DNA of 64,000 bases from Saccoglossus kowalevskii (taxonomy: Eukaryota > Hemichordata > Enteropneusta > Harrimaniidae), in the NCBI RefSeq assembly GCF_000003605.2, contig NW_003112829.1:1-64000 (forward strand), read 5' to 3'. Shown here in pieces: positions 37,041-49,432 of the stretch (position 1 is the stretch's first letter; every line of letters begins with the position of its first letter). A program made the translations under genes and the position numbers. The notes under the pieces were generated by a model. The model saw only the letters and a list, made by a program, of their open reading frames with translations. It was not told the DNA's origin and ran no database searches.

Positions 37041-38124
37041 ACTGTAGCACGAACTGTACACTACTTTGACTAGTAGATAACGGGACTATAGTCCGAACTG
37101 TACACAAATGTTGACAAGTGGATAACGGAACTGCAGCCCGAACTGTACACTACTTTGACTAGTAGATAACGGAACTGTAGCCCGAACTGTACACAAATGT
37201 TGACTAGTAGATAACGGGACTGTAGCACAAACTGTACACTACTTTGATTAGTAGATAACGGGACTGTAGCCCGAATTGTACACTACTTTGAATAGTAGAT
37301 AACGGGACTGTAGCCCGAACTGTACACTACTTTGAATAGTAGATAACGGGACTGTATCCCGAACTGTACACTACTTTGAATAGTACATAACGGGACTGTA
37401 GCTCGAGCTGTACACTGCTTTGAATAGTAGATAAAGGGACTGTAGCACGAACTGTACACTACTTTGAATAGTAGATGACGGGACTGTAGCCCGAACTGTA
37501 CACTACTTTGAATATTAGGTAACGGGACTGTTGCCCGAACTGTACACTACTTTGAATAGTAGATAACGGGACTGTAGACCGAACTGTACACTACTTTGAA
37601 TAGTAGATAAAGGGACTGTAGCCCGAACTGTACACTACTTCGAATAGTAGATAACGGGACTATAGACCGAACTGTACTCTACTTTGACTAGTAGATAACG
37701 GGACTGTAGCCCGAACTGTACACTACTTCAAATAGTAGATAACGGGAGTGTAGCCCGAACTGTACACTACTTTGAATAGTAGATAACGTGACTGTAGCCC
37801 GAACTGTACACTACTTTAAATAGTAGATAACGGGACTGTAGCCCGAACTGTACACTACTTTGACTAGTAAACAACGGGACTGTAGCCCGAACTGTACACT
37901 ACTTTGAATAGTAGATAACGGGACTGTAGCCCGAACTGTACACTACTTTAAATAGTAGATAAAGGGACTGTAGGACGAACAGTACACTACTTTGAATAGT
38001 AGATAACAGAACGGTAGCCCGAAAAGCACACAACTTTGAATAGTAGATAACGGGACTGTAGCCCAAACTGTACACTACTTTGAATAGTAGATAACGGGAC
38101 TGTAGCCCGAACTGTACACTACTT
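37041..38124 (+). repeat. Insert-to-P-block spacer, unit B
   Basis: Same order as the 33.3-34.5 kb spacer but without its internal tandem duplication. A monomer at about 37,395 reads GTAGCTCGAGCTGTAC, a half-formed palindrome. GGACGAACAG is at 37,973. Confidence 0.8.
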
Positions 38125-38188
38125 TGACGAGAAGATAACGGGACTGTAGTCCGAACTGTACACTACTTTGACTAGTAGATAACGGGAC

Positions 38189-38204
38189 TACAGCTCGAGC
38201 TGTA
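38189..38204. repeat. 16-bp palindrome (P-block 5, left)
   Basis: Exact match after AACGGGAC. Confidence 0.95.
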
Positions 38205-38789
38205 AACTACAACTGACTAGTAGATAACGGGACTGTAGCCCCACCTGTACACTACTTTGACTGTAGCCCGAACTGTACACTACTTTGAATAGTAGATAAC
38301 GGGACTGTAGCCCGAACTGTACACTACTATGACGAGTAGATAAAGGGACTGTAGCCCGAACTGTACACTACTTTGAATAGTAGATAAGGGGAATGTAGCC
38401 CAAACTGTACACTACTTTGACGAGTGGATAACGGGACTATAGTCAGAACAGTACACTAATGTAGACTAGACGATAACGGGACTATAGCCCGAACTGTACA
38501 CTACTTTGACTAGTAGATAACGGGACTGTAGCCCGAACTGTACACTACTTTGAAAAGTAGAAACGGGACTGTAGCCCAAACTGAACACTACTTTGACGAG
38601 TAGTTAACGGGACTGTAGTCCGAACTGTACACTACTTTGAATAGTAGATAGCGGGACTGTAGCCCGAACTGTACAATACTTTGAATAGTAGATAACGGGA
38701 CTGTAGCCCGAACTGTACACTACTTTGACGAGAAGATAACGGGACTGTAGTCCGAACTGTACACTACTTTGACTAGTAGATAACGTTAC

Positions 38790-38805
38790 TACAGCTCGAG
38801 CTGTA
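38790..38805. repeat. 16-bp palindrome (P-block 5, right)
   Basis: Exact match after AACGTTAC; 349 bp before insert copy 5. Confidence 0.95.
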
Positions 38806-39138
38806 AACTACAACTGACTAGTAGATAACGGGACTGTAGCCCGAACTGTACACTACTTTGAATAGTAGATAACGGGACTGTAGCCCGAACTGTACACTAC
38901 TTTGAATAGTAGATAACGGGACTGTATCCCGAACTGTACACTACTTTGAATAGTAGATAACGGGACTGTAGCCCGAACTGTACACTGCTTTGAATAGTAG
39001 ATAAAGGGACTGTAGCACGAACTGTACACTACTTTGAATAGTAGATAACGGGACTGTAGCCCGAACTGTACACTACTTTGAATAGTAGATAACGGGACTG
39101 TAGCCCGAACTGTACACAAATGTTGACTAGTAGATAAC

Positions 39139-39263
39139 TGTGATAACTTCGTATCTATATTTAGTACGCTAGATGTTCTTTTGTTAGTGGTCACATGACC
39201 ACCTTTGAGTTTGTAATGGCGGCAAAGCTTGCCAAGTTGTAGTCTGCAGTTCCACAGAATAAA
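39139..39263 (+). other. 125-bp insert, copy 5
   Basis: Full length, exactly 2,223 bp after copy 4, the cleanest measure of the higher-order period. The right flank reads GCACGTACTG, a substitution shared only with copy 7, which links those two copies. Confidence 0.85.
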
Positions 39264-40986
39264 ACTGTAGCACGTACTGTACACTACTTTGACTAGTAGA
39301 TAACGGGACTATAGTCCGAACTGTACACAAATGTTGACAAGTGGATAACGGAACTGCAGCCCGAACTGTACACTACTTTGACTAGTAGATAACGGAACTG
39401 TAGCCCGAACTGTACACAAATGTTGACTAGTAGATAACGGGACTGTAGCACAAACTGTACACTACTTTGATCAGTAGATAACGGGACTGTAGCCCGAACT
39501 GTACACTACTTTGAATAGTAGATAACGGGACTGTAGCCCGAACTGTACACTACTTTGAATAGTAGATAACGGGACTGTAGTCCGAACTGTACACTACTTT
39601 GAATAGTAGATAACGGGACTGTAGCCCGAACTGTACACTGCTTTGAATAGTAGATAAAGGGACTGTAGCACGAACTGTACACTACTTTGAATAGTAGATA
39701 ACGGGACTGTAGCCCGAACTGTACACTACTTTGTATAGTAGATAACGGGACTGTAGCCCGAACTGTACACTACTTTGAATAGTAGATAACGGGACTGTAG
39801 ACCGAACTGTACACTACTTTGAATAGTAGATAAAGGGACTGTAGCCCGAACTGTACACTACTTCGAATAGTAGATAACGGGACTGTAGCCCGAACTGAAC
39901 ACTACTTTGACGAGTAGTTAACGGGACTGTAGTCCGAACTGTACACTACTTTGAAGAGTAGATAACGGGACTGTAGCCCGAACTGTAAACTACTTTGAAT
40001 AGTAGATAGCGGGACTGTAGCCCAAACTGAACACTACTTTGACGAGTAGTTAACGGGACTGTAGTCCGAACTGTACACTACTTTGAATAGTAGATAGCGG
40101 GACTGTAGCTCGAACTGTACACTACTTTTAACTAGTAGATAACGGGACTGTAGCCCGAACTGTACATTACTTTGAATAGTAGAAACGGGACTGTAGCCCG
40201 AACTGTACACTACTTTGAATAGTAGATAACGGGACTGTAGACCGAACAGTACACTACTTTGACTAGTAGATAACGGGACTGTAGCCCGAACTGTACACTA
40301 CTTTGAATAGTAGAAACGGGACTGTAGCCCGAACTGTACACTACTTTGACGAGTAGATAACGGGACTGTAGCCCGAACTGTACGCAATTTTGACTACTAG
40401 ATAACGGGACTCTAGCCCGAACTGTACACTACTTTGACGAGTAGATAACGGAACTGTAGCCCGAACTGTACATTACTTTGAATAGTAGATAACGGGACTG
40501 TAGCCCGAACTGTACACTACTTTGAACAGTAGAAACGGGACTGTAGCCCGAACTGTACACTACTTTGACGAGCAGATAAAGGGACTGTAGCCCGAACTGC
40601 ACCCTACTTTGAATAGTAGATAACGGGACTGTAGCCCGAACTGTACGCAATTTTGACTACTAGATAACGGGACTCTAGCCCGAACTGTACACTACTTTGA
40701 CGAGTAGATAACGGAACTGTAGCCCGAACTGTACATTACTTTGAATAGTAGATAACGGGACTGTAGCCCGAACTGTACACTACTTTGACTAGTAGATAAC
40801 GGGACTATAGACCGAACTGTACACTACTTTGACTAGTAGATAACGGGACTGTAGCCCGAACTGTACACTACTTTGACTAGTAGATAACGGGACTATAGCA
40901 CGAACTGTACACTACTTTGACGAGTATATAACGGGACTGTAGCCCGAACTGTACACTACTTTGACTAGTAGACAACGGGACTGTAG
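39264..40986 (+). repeat. Insert right flank and transition to GACGAG monomers
   Basis: The segment 39,300-40,030, including the private GATCAGTAG monomer, recurs at 45,520-46,230 (offset 6,220). From about 40,100 the type changes to GTAGAAACGGG, GTACGCAATTTT and GACGAG monomers like 9-10.9 kb. Confidence 0.8.
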
Positions 40987-42180
40987 CCCGAACTGTACCC
41001 TACTTTGAATAGTAGATAACGGGACTGTAGCCCTAACTGTACACTACTTTGACTAGTAGATAACGAGACAGTAGCCCGAACTGTACACTAATGTTGACTA
41101 GTAGATAACGGGACGGTAGCCTATACTGTACAATACTTTGAATAGTAGATAACGGGACTGTAGCCCGATCTGTACACTACTTTGAAAAGTAGATAACGGG
41201 ACTGTAGCCCGAACTGTACATACTTTGAAGAGTAGATAACGGGACTGTAGCCCGAACTGTACACTACTTTGAATAGTAGATAACGGGACTGTAGCCCGAA
41301 CTGTACACTTCTTTGAATAGTAGATAACGCGACTGTAGCCCGAACTGTACGCTACTTTGAATAGTAGATAACGGGACTGTAGCCCGAACTGTACGCTACT
41401 TTGAATAGTAGATAACGGGACTGTAGCCCGAACTGTACACTACTTTGAATAGTAGATAACGGGACTGTAGCCCGATCTGTACACTGCTTTGAATAGTAGA
41501 TAACGGGACTGTAGCCCAAACTGTACACTACTTTAAATAGTAGATAAAGGGACTGTAGCACGAACTGTACACTACTTCGAATAGTAGATAACGGGACTGT
41601 AGCCCGAACTGTACACTACTTTGAATAGTAGATAACGGGACTGTAGCCCGAACTGTACACCACTTTAAATAGTAGATAAAGGGACTGTAGCCCGAATTGT
41701 ACACTACTTTGACTACGAGATAACGGGACTGTAGCCCGAGTTGTACACAAATGTTGAATAGTAGATAAAGGGACTGTAGCGCAAATTGTACACTACTTTG
41801 ACTACTAGATAACCGGACAGTAGCCCAAACTGTACACTACTTTAACTAGTAGATACCGGGACTCTAGCCCGAACTGCACACTACTATTGACTAGTCGATA
41901 AAGGGACTGTTTCCCGAACTGCACACTACTATTGACTAGTAGATAACGGGACTCTAGCCCGAACTGCACACTACTATTGACTAGTAGATAACGGGACTGT
42001 AGCGCGAACTGCACACTACTATTGACTAGTCGATAAAGGGACTGTTTCTCGAACTGTACACTACTGTTGGCTAGTCGATAAAGGGACTGTAGCCCGAACT
42101 GCACACTACTTTGACTAGTAGATAACGGGACGGTAGCCTATACAGCACAATACTTTGAATAGTAGATAACGGGACTATAG
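40987..42180 (+). repeat. 1,194-bp tandem duplication, left copy
   Basis: Begins at GTACCCTAC and runs through GAGACAGTAGCCC, GACGGTAGCCTATAC, GCGACTGTAG, the GTACGCTAC pair and G-block 12 to GACTATAG. It is homologous to 10,950-12,140 and 21,945-23,140. It shows CACTTCTTTG at about 41,310, shared with the right copy. Confidence 0.85.
41800..42111 (+). repeat. G-block 12
   Basis: Same lineage as G-blocks 5 and 9 (GATACCGGG). Upstream monomer has GATAAAGGGACTGTAGCGC instead of GATAACGGG. Confidence 0.85.
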
Positions 42181-42780
42181 CCCGAACTGTACCCTACTTT
42201 GAATAGTAGATAACGGGACTGTAGCCCTAACTGTACACTACTTTGACTAGTAGATAACGAGACAGTAGCCCGAACTGTACACTAATGTTGACTAGTAGAT
42301 AACGGGACGGTAGCCTATACTGTACAATACTTTGAATAGTAGATAACGGGACTGTAGCCCGATCTGTACACTACTTTGAAAAGTAGATAACGGGACTGTA
42401 GCCCGAACTGTACATACTTTGAAGAGTAGATAACGGGACTGTAGCCCGAACTGTACACTACTTTGAATAGTAGATAACGGGACTGTAGCCCGAACTGTAC
42501 ACTTCTTTGAATAGTAGATAACGCGACTGTAGCCCGAACTGTACGCTACTTTGAATAGTAGATAACGGGACTGTAGCCCGAACTGTACGCTACTTTGAAT
42601 AGTAGATAACGGGACTGTAGCCCGAACTGTACACTACTTTGAATAGTAGATAACGGGACTGTAGCCCGATCTGTACACTGCTTTGAATAGTAGATAACGG
42701 GACTGTAGCTCAAACTGTCCACTACTTTAAATAGTAGATAAAGGGACTGTAGCACGAACTGTACACTACTTTGAATAGTA
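42181..42780 (+). repeat. 1,194-bp tandem duplication, right (partial) copy
   Basis: Restarts at GTACCCTAC exactly 1,194 bp later and reproduces the left copy as far as the AAATAGTAGATAAAGGG monomer, then leaves it before the G-block. The junction is inside a monomer with no break in the 44-bp phase. Confidence 0.85.
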
Positions 42781-43735
42781 GATTAACGGGACTGTAGCCC
42801 GAACTGTACACTACTTTGAATAGTAGATAACGGGACTGTAGCCCGAACTGTACACTACTTGAATAGTTAGATAACGGGGACTGTAGACCGAACTGTACAC
42901 TACTTTGAATAGTAGATAAAAGGGACTGTAGCCCCGAAACTGTACACTACTTTGAATAGTAGATAAACGGGACTGTAGCCCGAACTGTACACTACTTTGA
43001 ATAGTAGATAACGGGACTGTAGCCCCGAACTGTACACTGCTTTGAATAGTAGATAAAGGGACTGTAGCACGAACTGTACACTACTTTGAATAGTAGATAA
43101 CGGGACTGTAGCCCGAACTGTACACTACTTTGAATAGTAGATAACGGGACTGTAGCCCGAACTGTACACTACTTTGAATAGTAGATAACGGGACTGTAGA
43201 CCGAACTGTACACTACTTTGAATAGTAGATAAAGCGACTGTAGCCCGAACTGTACACTACTTCGAATAGTAGATAACGGGACTATAGACCGAACTGTACA
43301 CTACTTTGACTAGTAGATAACGGGACTGTAGCCCGAACTGTACACTACTTCAAATAGTAGATAACGGGAGTGTAGCCCGAACTGTACACTACTTTGAATA
43401 GTAGATAACGGGACTGTAGCCCGAACTGTACACTACTTTAAATAGTAGATAACGGGACTGTAGCCCGAACTGTACACTACTTTGACTAGTAAACAACGGG
43501 ACTGTAGCCCGAACTGTACACTACTTTGAATAGTAGATAACGGGACTGTAGCCCTAACTGTACACTACTTTGACTAGTAGATAACGGGACTGTAGCCCGA
43601 ACTGTACAATACTTTGAATAGTAGATAACGGGACTGTAGCCCGAACTGTACACTACTTTGAATAGTAGATAACGGGACTGTAGCCCGAACTGTACACTAC
43701 TTTGAATAGTAGATAACGGGACTGTAGCCCGAACT
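42781..43735 (+). repeat. Consensus monomers with clustered single-base insertions
   Basis: Between 42,781 and 43,030 several monomers carry one-base changes in short runs: GATTAACGGG, ATAGTTAGATAACGGGGAC, GATAAAAGGG, GCCCCGAAAC, GATAAACGGG, GCCCCGAAC. From 43,040 the sequence is clean, with GATAAAGCGAC, CTTCAAATAG and GACTAGTAAACAACGG markers matching 34.1-34.3 and 31.1-31.8 kb. Confidence 0.8.
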
Positions 43736-44600
43736 GTCCACTACTTTAAATAGTAGATAAAGAGACTGTACCACGAACTGTACACTACTTCGAATAGTAG
43801 ATAACGGGACTGTAGCCCGAACTGTACACTACTTTGAATAGTAGATAACGGGACTGTAGCGCGAACTGTACACTACTTTAAATAGTAGATAAAGGGACTG
43901 TAGGACGAACAGTACACTACTTTGAATAGTAGATAACAGAACTGTAGCCCGAAAAGCACACAACTTTGAATAGTAGATAACGGGACTGTAGCCTGAACTG
44001 TACACTACTTTGAATAGTAGATAACGGGACTGTAGCCCGAACTGTACACTACTTTGAATAGTAGATAAAGGGACTGTAGCACGAACTGTACACTACTTTG
44101 AATAGTAGATAACGGGACTGTAGCCCGAACTGTACACTACTTTGAATAGTAGATAACGGGACTGTAGACCGAACTGTACACTACTTTGAATAGTAGATAA
44201 AGGGACTGTAGCCCGAAATGTACACTACTTTGAATAGTAGATAAAGGGACTGTAGCCTGAACTGTACATTACTTTGAATAGTAGATAACGGGACTGTAGC
44301 CCGAACTGTACACTACTTTGACTAGTAGATAATGGGACTGTAGCCCGAACTGTACACTACTTTGACTAGTAGATAACGGGACTATTGCCCGAACTGTACA
44401 CTACTTTGACGAGTCGATAACGGGACTGTAGCCCGAACTGTACACTACTTTGACGAGTAGATAACGGGACTGTAGCCCGAACTGTACACTACTTTGAATA
44501 GTAGATAACGGGACTGTAGACCGAACTGTACACTACTTTGAATAGTAGATAAAGGGACTGTAGCCCGAACTGTACACTACTTCGAATAGTAGATAACGGG
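43736..44600 (+). repeat. Duplicate of the 29.66-30.48 kb segment
   Basis: GACGAGTCGATAAC at 44,408 matches 30,306 (offset 14,102). GGACGAACAG at 43,903 matches 29,845 (offset 14,058). The 44-bp difference is one extra monomer here near 44,270, which also occurs in the 51.9-kb copy. Confidence 0.85.
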
Positions 44601-46260
44601 ACTGTAGCCCGAATTGTAGACTACTTTGACTCGCAGATAACGGGACTATAGCCCGAACTGTACACTACTTTGACTCGTAGATAACGGGACTGTAGCCCGA
44701 ACTGTACACTACTTTGAATAGTAGATAACGGGACTGTAGCCCGAACTGTAGGCAATTTTGACTACTAGATAACGGGACTCTAGCCCGAACTGTACACTAC
44801 GTTGACGAGTAGATAACGGAACTGTAGCCCGAACTGTACATTACTTTGAATAGTAGATAACGGGACTGTAGCCCGAACTGTACACTACTTTGAATAGTAG
44901 ATAAAGGGACTGTAGCCCGAACTGTACACTACTTTGACTAGTGGATAACGGGACTATAGTCCGAACTGTACACCAATGTTGACTAGTAGACAACGGGACT
45001 ATAGCCAGAACTGTACACTACATTGACTAGTAGACAACGTGACTGTAGCCCGAAGTGTACACTAATGTTGACTAGTAGACAACGGGACTATAGCACAAAC
45101 TGTACACTACTTTGACTAGTAGATAACGGGACTGTAGCCCGAACTGTAGACTACTTTGACTAGTAGATAACGGGACTATAGCCCGAACTGTACACTACTT
45201 TGACGAGTAGATAACGGGACTGTAGCCCGAACTGCACACTAATGTTGACTAGTAGATAACTGGACTATAGCCCAAACTGTACACTACTTTGACTAGTAGA
45301 TAACGGGACTATAGCCCAAACTGTACACTACTTTGACTAGTAGATAACGGGACTGTAGCCCGAACTCTACACTTCTTTGACTAGTAGATAACGGGACTAT
45401 AGGCCGAACTGTACACTACTTTGACGAGGAGATAACGGGACTGTAGCCCGAACTGTACACTGCTTTGACGAGTAGATAACGGGACTGTAGCCCAAACTGT
45501 ACACTACTTTGACTAGTAGATAACGGGACTATAGTCCGAACTGTACACAAATGTTGACAAGTGGATAACGGAACTGCAGCCCGAACTGTACACTACTTTG
45601 ACTAGTAGATAACGGAACTGTAGCCCGAACTGTACACAAATGTTGACTAGTAGATAACGGGACTGTAGCACAAACTGTACACTACTTTGATCAGTAGATA
45701 ACGGGACTGTAGCCCGAACTGTACACTACTTTGAATAGTAGATAACGGGACTGTAGCCCGAACTGTACACTACTTTGAATAGTAGATAACGGGACTGTAG
45801 TCCGAACTGTACACTACTTTGAATAGTAGATAACGGGACTGTAGCCCGAACTGTACACTGCTTTGAATAGTAGATAAAGGGACTGTAGCACGAACTGTAC
45901 ACTACTTTGAATAGTAGATAACGGGACTGTAGCCCGAACTGTACACTACTTTGTATAGTAGATAACGGGACTGTAGCCCGAACTGTACACTACTTTGAAT
46001 AGTAGATAACGGGACTGTAGACCGAACTGTACACTACTTTGAATAGTAGATAAAGGGACTGTAGCCCGAACTGTACACTACTTCGAATAGTAGATAACGG
46101 GACTGTAGCCCGAACTGAACACTACTTTGACGAGTAGTTAACGGGACTGTAGTCCGAACTGTACACTACTTTGAAGAGTAGATAACGGGACTGTAGCCCG
46201 AACTGTAAACTACTTTGAATAGTAGATAGCGGGACTGTAGCCCGAACTGTACACTACTTT
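44601..46260 (+). repeat. GACTAGTAG segment (28-kb type) then 39-kb type
   Basis: The stretch 44,610-45,500 matches 27.7-28.5 kb; 45,510-46,230 matches 39.3-40.0 kb. At the switch near 45,500, a monomer of the GCCCAAACTG type runs into GACTATAGTCC, which elsewhere follows an insert. The insert is absent here, so this is a recombinant junction. Confidence 0.8.
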
Positions 46261-46367
46261 GAATAGTAGATAACGGGACTGTAGCCCGAACTGTACACTA
46301 CTTTGACGAGAAGATAACGGGACTGTAGTCCGAACTGTACACTACTTTGACTAGTAGATAACGTTAC

Positions 46368-46383
46368 TACAGCTCGAGCTGTA
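46368..46383. repeat. 16-bp palindrome, unpaired
   Basis: Exact match after AACGTTAC (right-hand type); 349 bp before insert copy 6. No left-hand partner lies upstream, so the P-block is cut. Confidence 0.95.
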
Positions 46384-46716
46384 AACTACAACTGACTAGT
46401 AGATAACGGGACTGTAGCCCGAACTGTACACTACTTTGAATAGTAGATAACGGGACTGAAGCCCGAACTGTACACTACTTTGAATAGTAGATAACGGGAC
46501 TGTAGCCCGAACTGTACACTACTTTGAATAGTAGATAACGGGACTGTAGCCCGAACTGTACACTGCTTTGAATAGTAGATAAAGGGACTGTAGCACGAAC
46601 TGTACACTACTTTGAATAGTAGATAACGGGACTGTAGCCCGAACTGTATACTACTTTGAATAGTAGATAACGGGACTGTAGCCCGAACTGTACACAAATG
46701 TTGACTAGTAGATAAC

Positions 46717-46841
46717 TGTGATAACTTCGTATCTATATTTAGTACGCTAGATGTTCTTTTGTTAGTGGTCACATGACCACCTTTGAGTTTGTAATGGCGG
46801 CAAAGCTTGCCAATTTGTAGTCTGCAGTTCCACAGAATAAA
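46717..46841 (+). other. 125-bp insert, copy 6
   Basis: Full length, 349 bp after the single palindrome at 46,368. It carries GCCAATTTGTAG (G to T) near 46,813, shared only with copy 9. Only the right half of a P-block precedes it. Confidence 0.85.
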
Positions 46842-48337
46842 ACTGTAGCACGAACTGTACACTACTTTGACTAGTAGATAACGGGACTATAGTCCGAACT
46901 GTACACAAATGTTGACAAGTGGATAACGGAACTGCAGCCCGAACTGTACACTACTTTGACGAGTAGATAACGGAACTGTAGCCCGAACTGTACACAAATG
47001 TTGACTAGTAGATAACGGGACTGTAGCACAAACTGTACACTACTTTGATTAGTAGATAACGGGACTGTAGCCCGAATTGTACACTACTTTGAATAGTAGA
47101 TAACGGGACTGTAGCCCGTACTGTACACTACTTTGAATAGTAGATAACGGGACTGTAGCCCGAACTGTACACTACTTTGAATAGTAGATAACGGGACTGT
47201 AGCCCGAACTGTACACTGCTTTGAATAGTAGATAAAGGGACTGTAGCACGAACTGTACACTACTTTGAATAGTAGATGACGGGACTGTAGCCCGAACTGT
47301 ACACTACTTTGAATAGTAGATAACGGGACTGTTGCCCGAACTGTACACTACTTTGAATAGTAGATAACGGGACTGTAGACCGAACTGTACACTACTTTGA
47401 ATAGTAGATAAAGGGACTGTAGCCCGAACTGTACACTACTTCGAATAGTAGATAACGGGACTATAGACCGAACTGTACACTACTTTGACTAGTAGATAAC
47501 GGGACTGTAGCCCGAACTATACACTACTTCAAATAGTAGATAACGGGAGTGTAGCCCGAACTGTACACTACTTTGAATAGTAGATAACGGGACTGTAGCC
47601 CGAACTGTACACTACTTTAAATAGTAGATAACGGGACTGTAGCTCGAACTGTACACTACTTTGACTAGTAAACAACGGGACTGTAGCCCGAACTGTACAC
47701 TACTTTGAATAGTAGATAACGGGACTGTAGCCCGAACTGTACACTACTTCGAATAGTAGATAACGGGACTATAGACCGAACTGTACACTACTTTGACTAG
47801 TAGATAACGGGACTGTAGCCCGAACTGTACACTACTTCAAATAGTAGATAACGGGAGTGTAGCCCGAACTGTACACTACTTTGAATAGTAGATAACGGGA
47901 CTGTAGCCCGAACTGTACACTACTTTAAATAGTAGATAACGGGACTGTAGCCCGAACTGTACACTACTTTGACTAGTAAATAACGGGACTGTAGCCCGAA
48001 CTGTACACTACTTTGAATAGTAGATAACGGGACTGTAGCCCTAACTGTACACTACTTTGACTAGTAGATAACGGGACTGTAGCCCGAACTGTACAATACT
48101 TTGAATAGTAGATAACGGGACTGTAGCCCGAACTGTACACTACTTTGAATAGTAGATAACGGGACTGTAGCCCGAACTGTACACTGCTTTGAATAGTAGA
48201 TAAAGGGACTGTAGCACGAACTGTACACTACTTTGAATAGTAGATAACGGGACTGTAGCCCGAACTGTACACTACTTTGAATAGTAGATAACGGGACTGT
48301 AGCCCGAACTGTACACAAATGTTGACTAGTAGATAAC
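46842..48337 (+). repeat. Consensus, CTTCAAATAG and GACTAGTAAA monomers
   Basis: The stretch 47,090-47,740 follows the 30.7-31.6 kb order, including GTAGATGACGGG and GGGAGTGTAG. The run at 47,440-47,720 is repeated at 47,745-48,020. No P-block lies between insert copies 6 and 7. Confidence 0.8.
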
Positions 48338-48462
48338 TGTGATAACTTCGTATCTATATTTAGTACGCTAGATGTTCTTTTGTTAGTGGTCACATGACCA
48401 CCTTTGAGTTTGTAATGGCGGCAAAGCTTGCCAAGTTGTAGTCTGCAGTTCCACAGAATAAA
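48338..48462 (+). other. 125-bp insert, copy 7
   Basis: Full length, with the GCACGTACTG right flank of copy 5. The normal AAATGTTGAC/GACAAGTGG right flank is lost: 60 bp downstream it joins a consensus plus GGACGAACAG (48,601) run, leading to a P-block. Confidence 0.85.
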
Positions 48463-48816
48463 ACTGTAGCACGTACTGTACACTACTTTGACTAGTAGAT
48501 AACGGGACTATAGTCCGAACTGTACACTACTTTGAATAGTAGATAACGGGACTGTAGCCCGAACTGTACACTACTTTAAATAGTAGATAAAGGGACTGTA
48601 GGACGAACAGTACACTACTTTGAATAGTAGATAACAGAACGGTAGCCCGAAAAGCACACAACTTTGAATAGTAGATAACGGGACTGTAGCCCAAACTGTA
48701 CACTACTTTGAATAGTAGATAACGGGACTGTAGCCCGAACTGTACACTACTTTGACGAGAAGATAACGGGACTGTAGTCCGAACTGTACACTACTTTGAC
48801 TAGTAGATAACGGGAC

Positions 48817-48832
48817 TACAGCTCGAGCTGTA
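48817..48832. repeat. 16-bp palindrome (P-block 6, left)
   Basis: Exact match after AACGGGAC. The monomer that follows it is the sequence found inverted at 50,021-50,047. Confidence 0.95.
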
Positions 48833-49416
48833 AACTACAACTGACTAGTAGATAACGGGACTGTAGCCCCACCTGTACACTACTTTGACTGTAGCCCGAA
48901 CTGTACACTACTTTGAATAGTAGATAACGGGACTGTAGCCCGAACTGTACACTACTATGACGAGTAGATAAAGGGACTGTAGCCCGAACTGTACACTACT
49001 TTGACTAGTAGATAACGGGACTATAGACCGAACTGTACACTACTTTGACTAGTAGATAACGGGACTGTAGCCCGAACTGTACACTACTTTGACTTGTAGA
49101 TAACGGGACTGTAGCCCGAACTGTACACTACTTTGACTAGTAGATAACGGGACTGTAGCCCGAACTGTACACTACTTTGAAAAGTAGAAACGGGACTGTA
49201 GCCCAAACTGAACACTACTTTGACGAGTAGTTAACGGGACTGTAGTCCGAACTGTACACTACTTTGAATAGTAGATAGCGGGACTGTAGCCCGAACTGTA
49301 CAATACTTTGAATAGTAGATAACGGGACTGTAGCCCGAACTGTACACTACTTTGACGAGAAGATAACGGGACTGTAGTCCGAACTGTACACTACTTTGAC
49401 TAGTAGATAACGTTAC

Positions 49417-49432
49417 TACAGCTCGAGCTGTA
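49417..49432. repeat. 16-bp palindrome (P-block 6, right)
   Basis: Exact match after AACGTTAC; about 600 bp before the 50,021 breakpoint. Confidence 0.95.

Larger units (their letters stand above)
38125..38850 (+). repeat. P-block copy 5
   Basis: Palindromes at 38,189 and 38,790 (601 bp apart), like copy 2. It has a private GACGAGTGG variant and GTCAGAACAGTAC. Confidence 0.85.
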
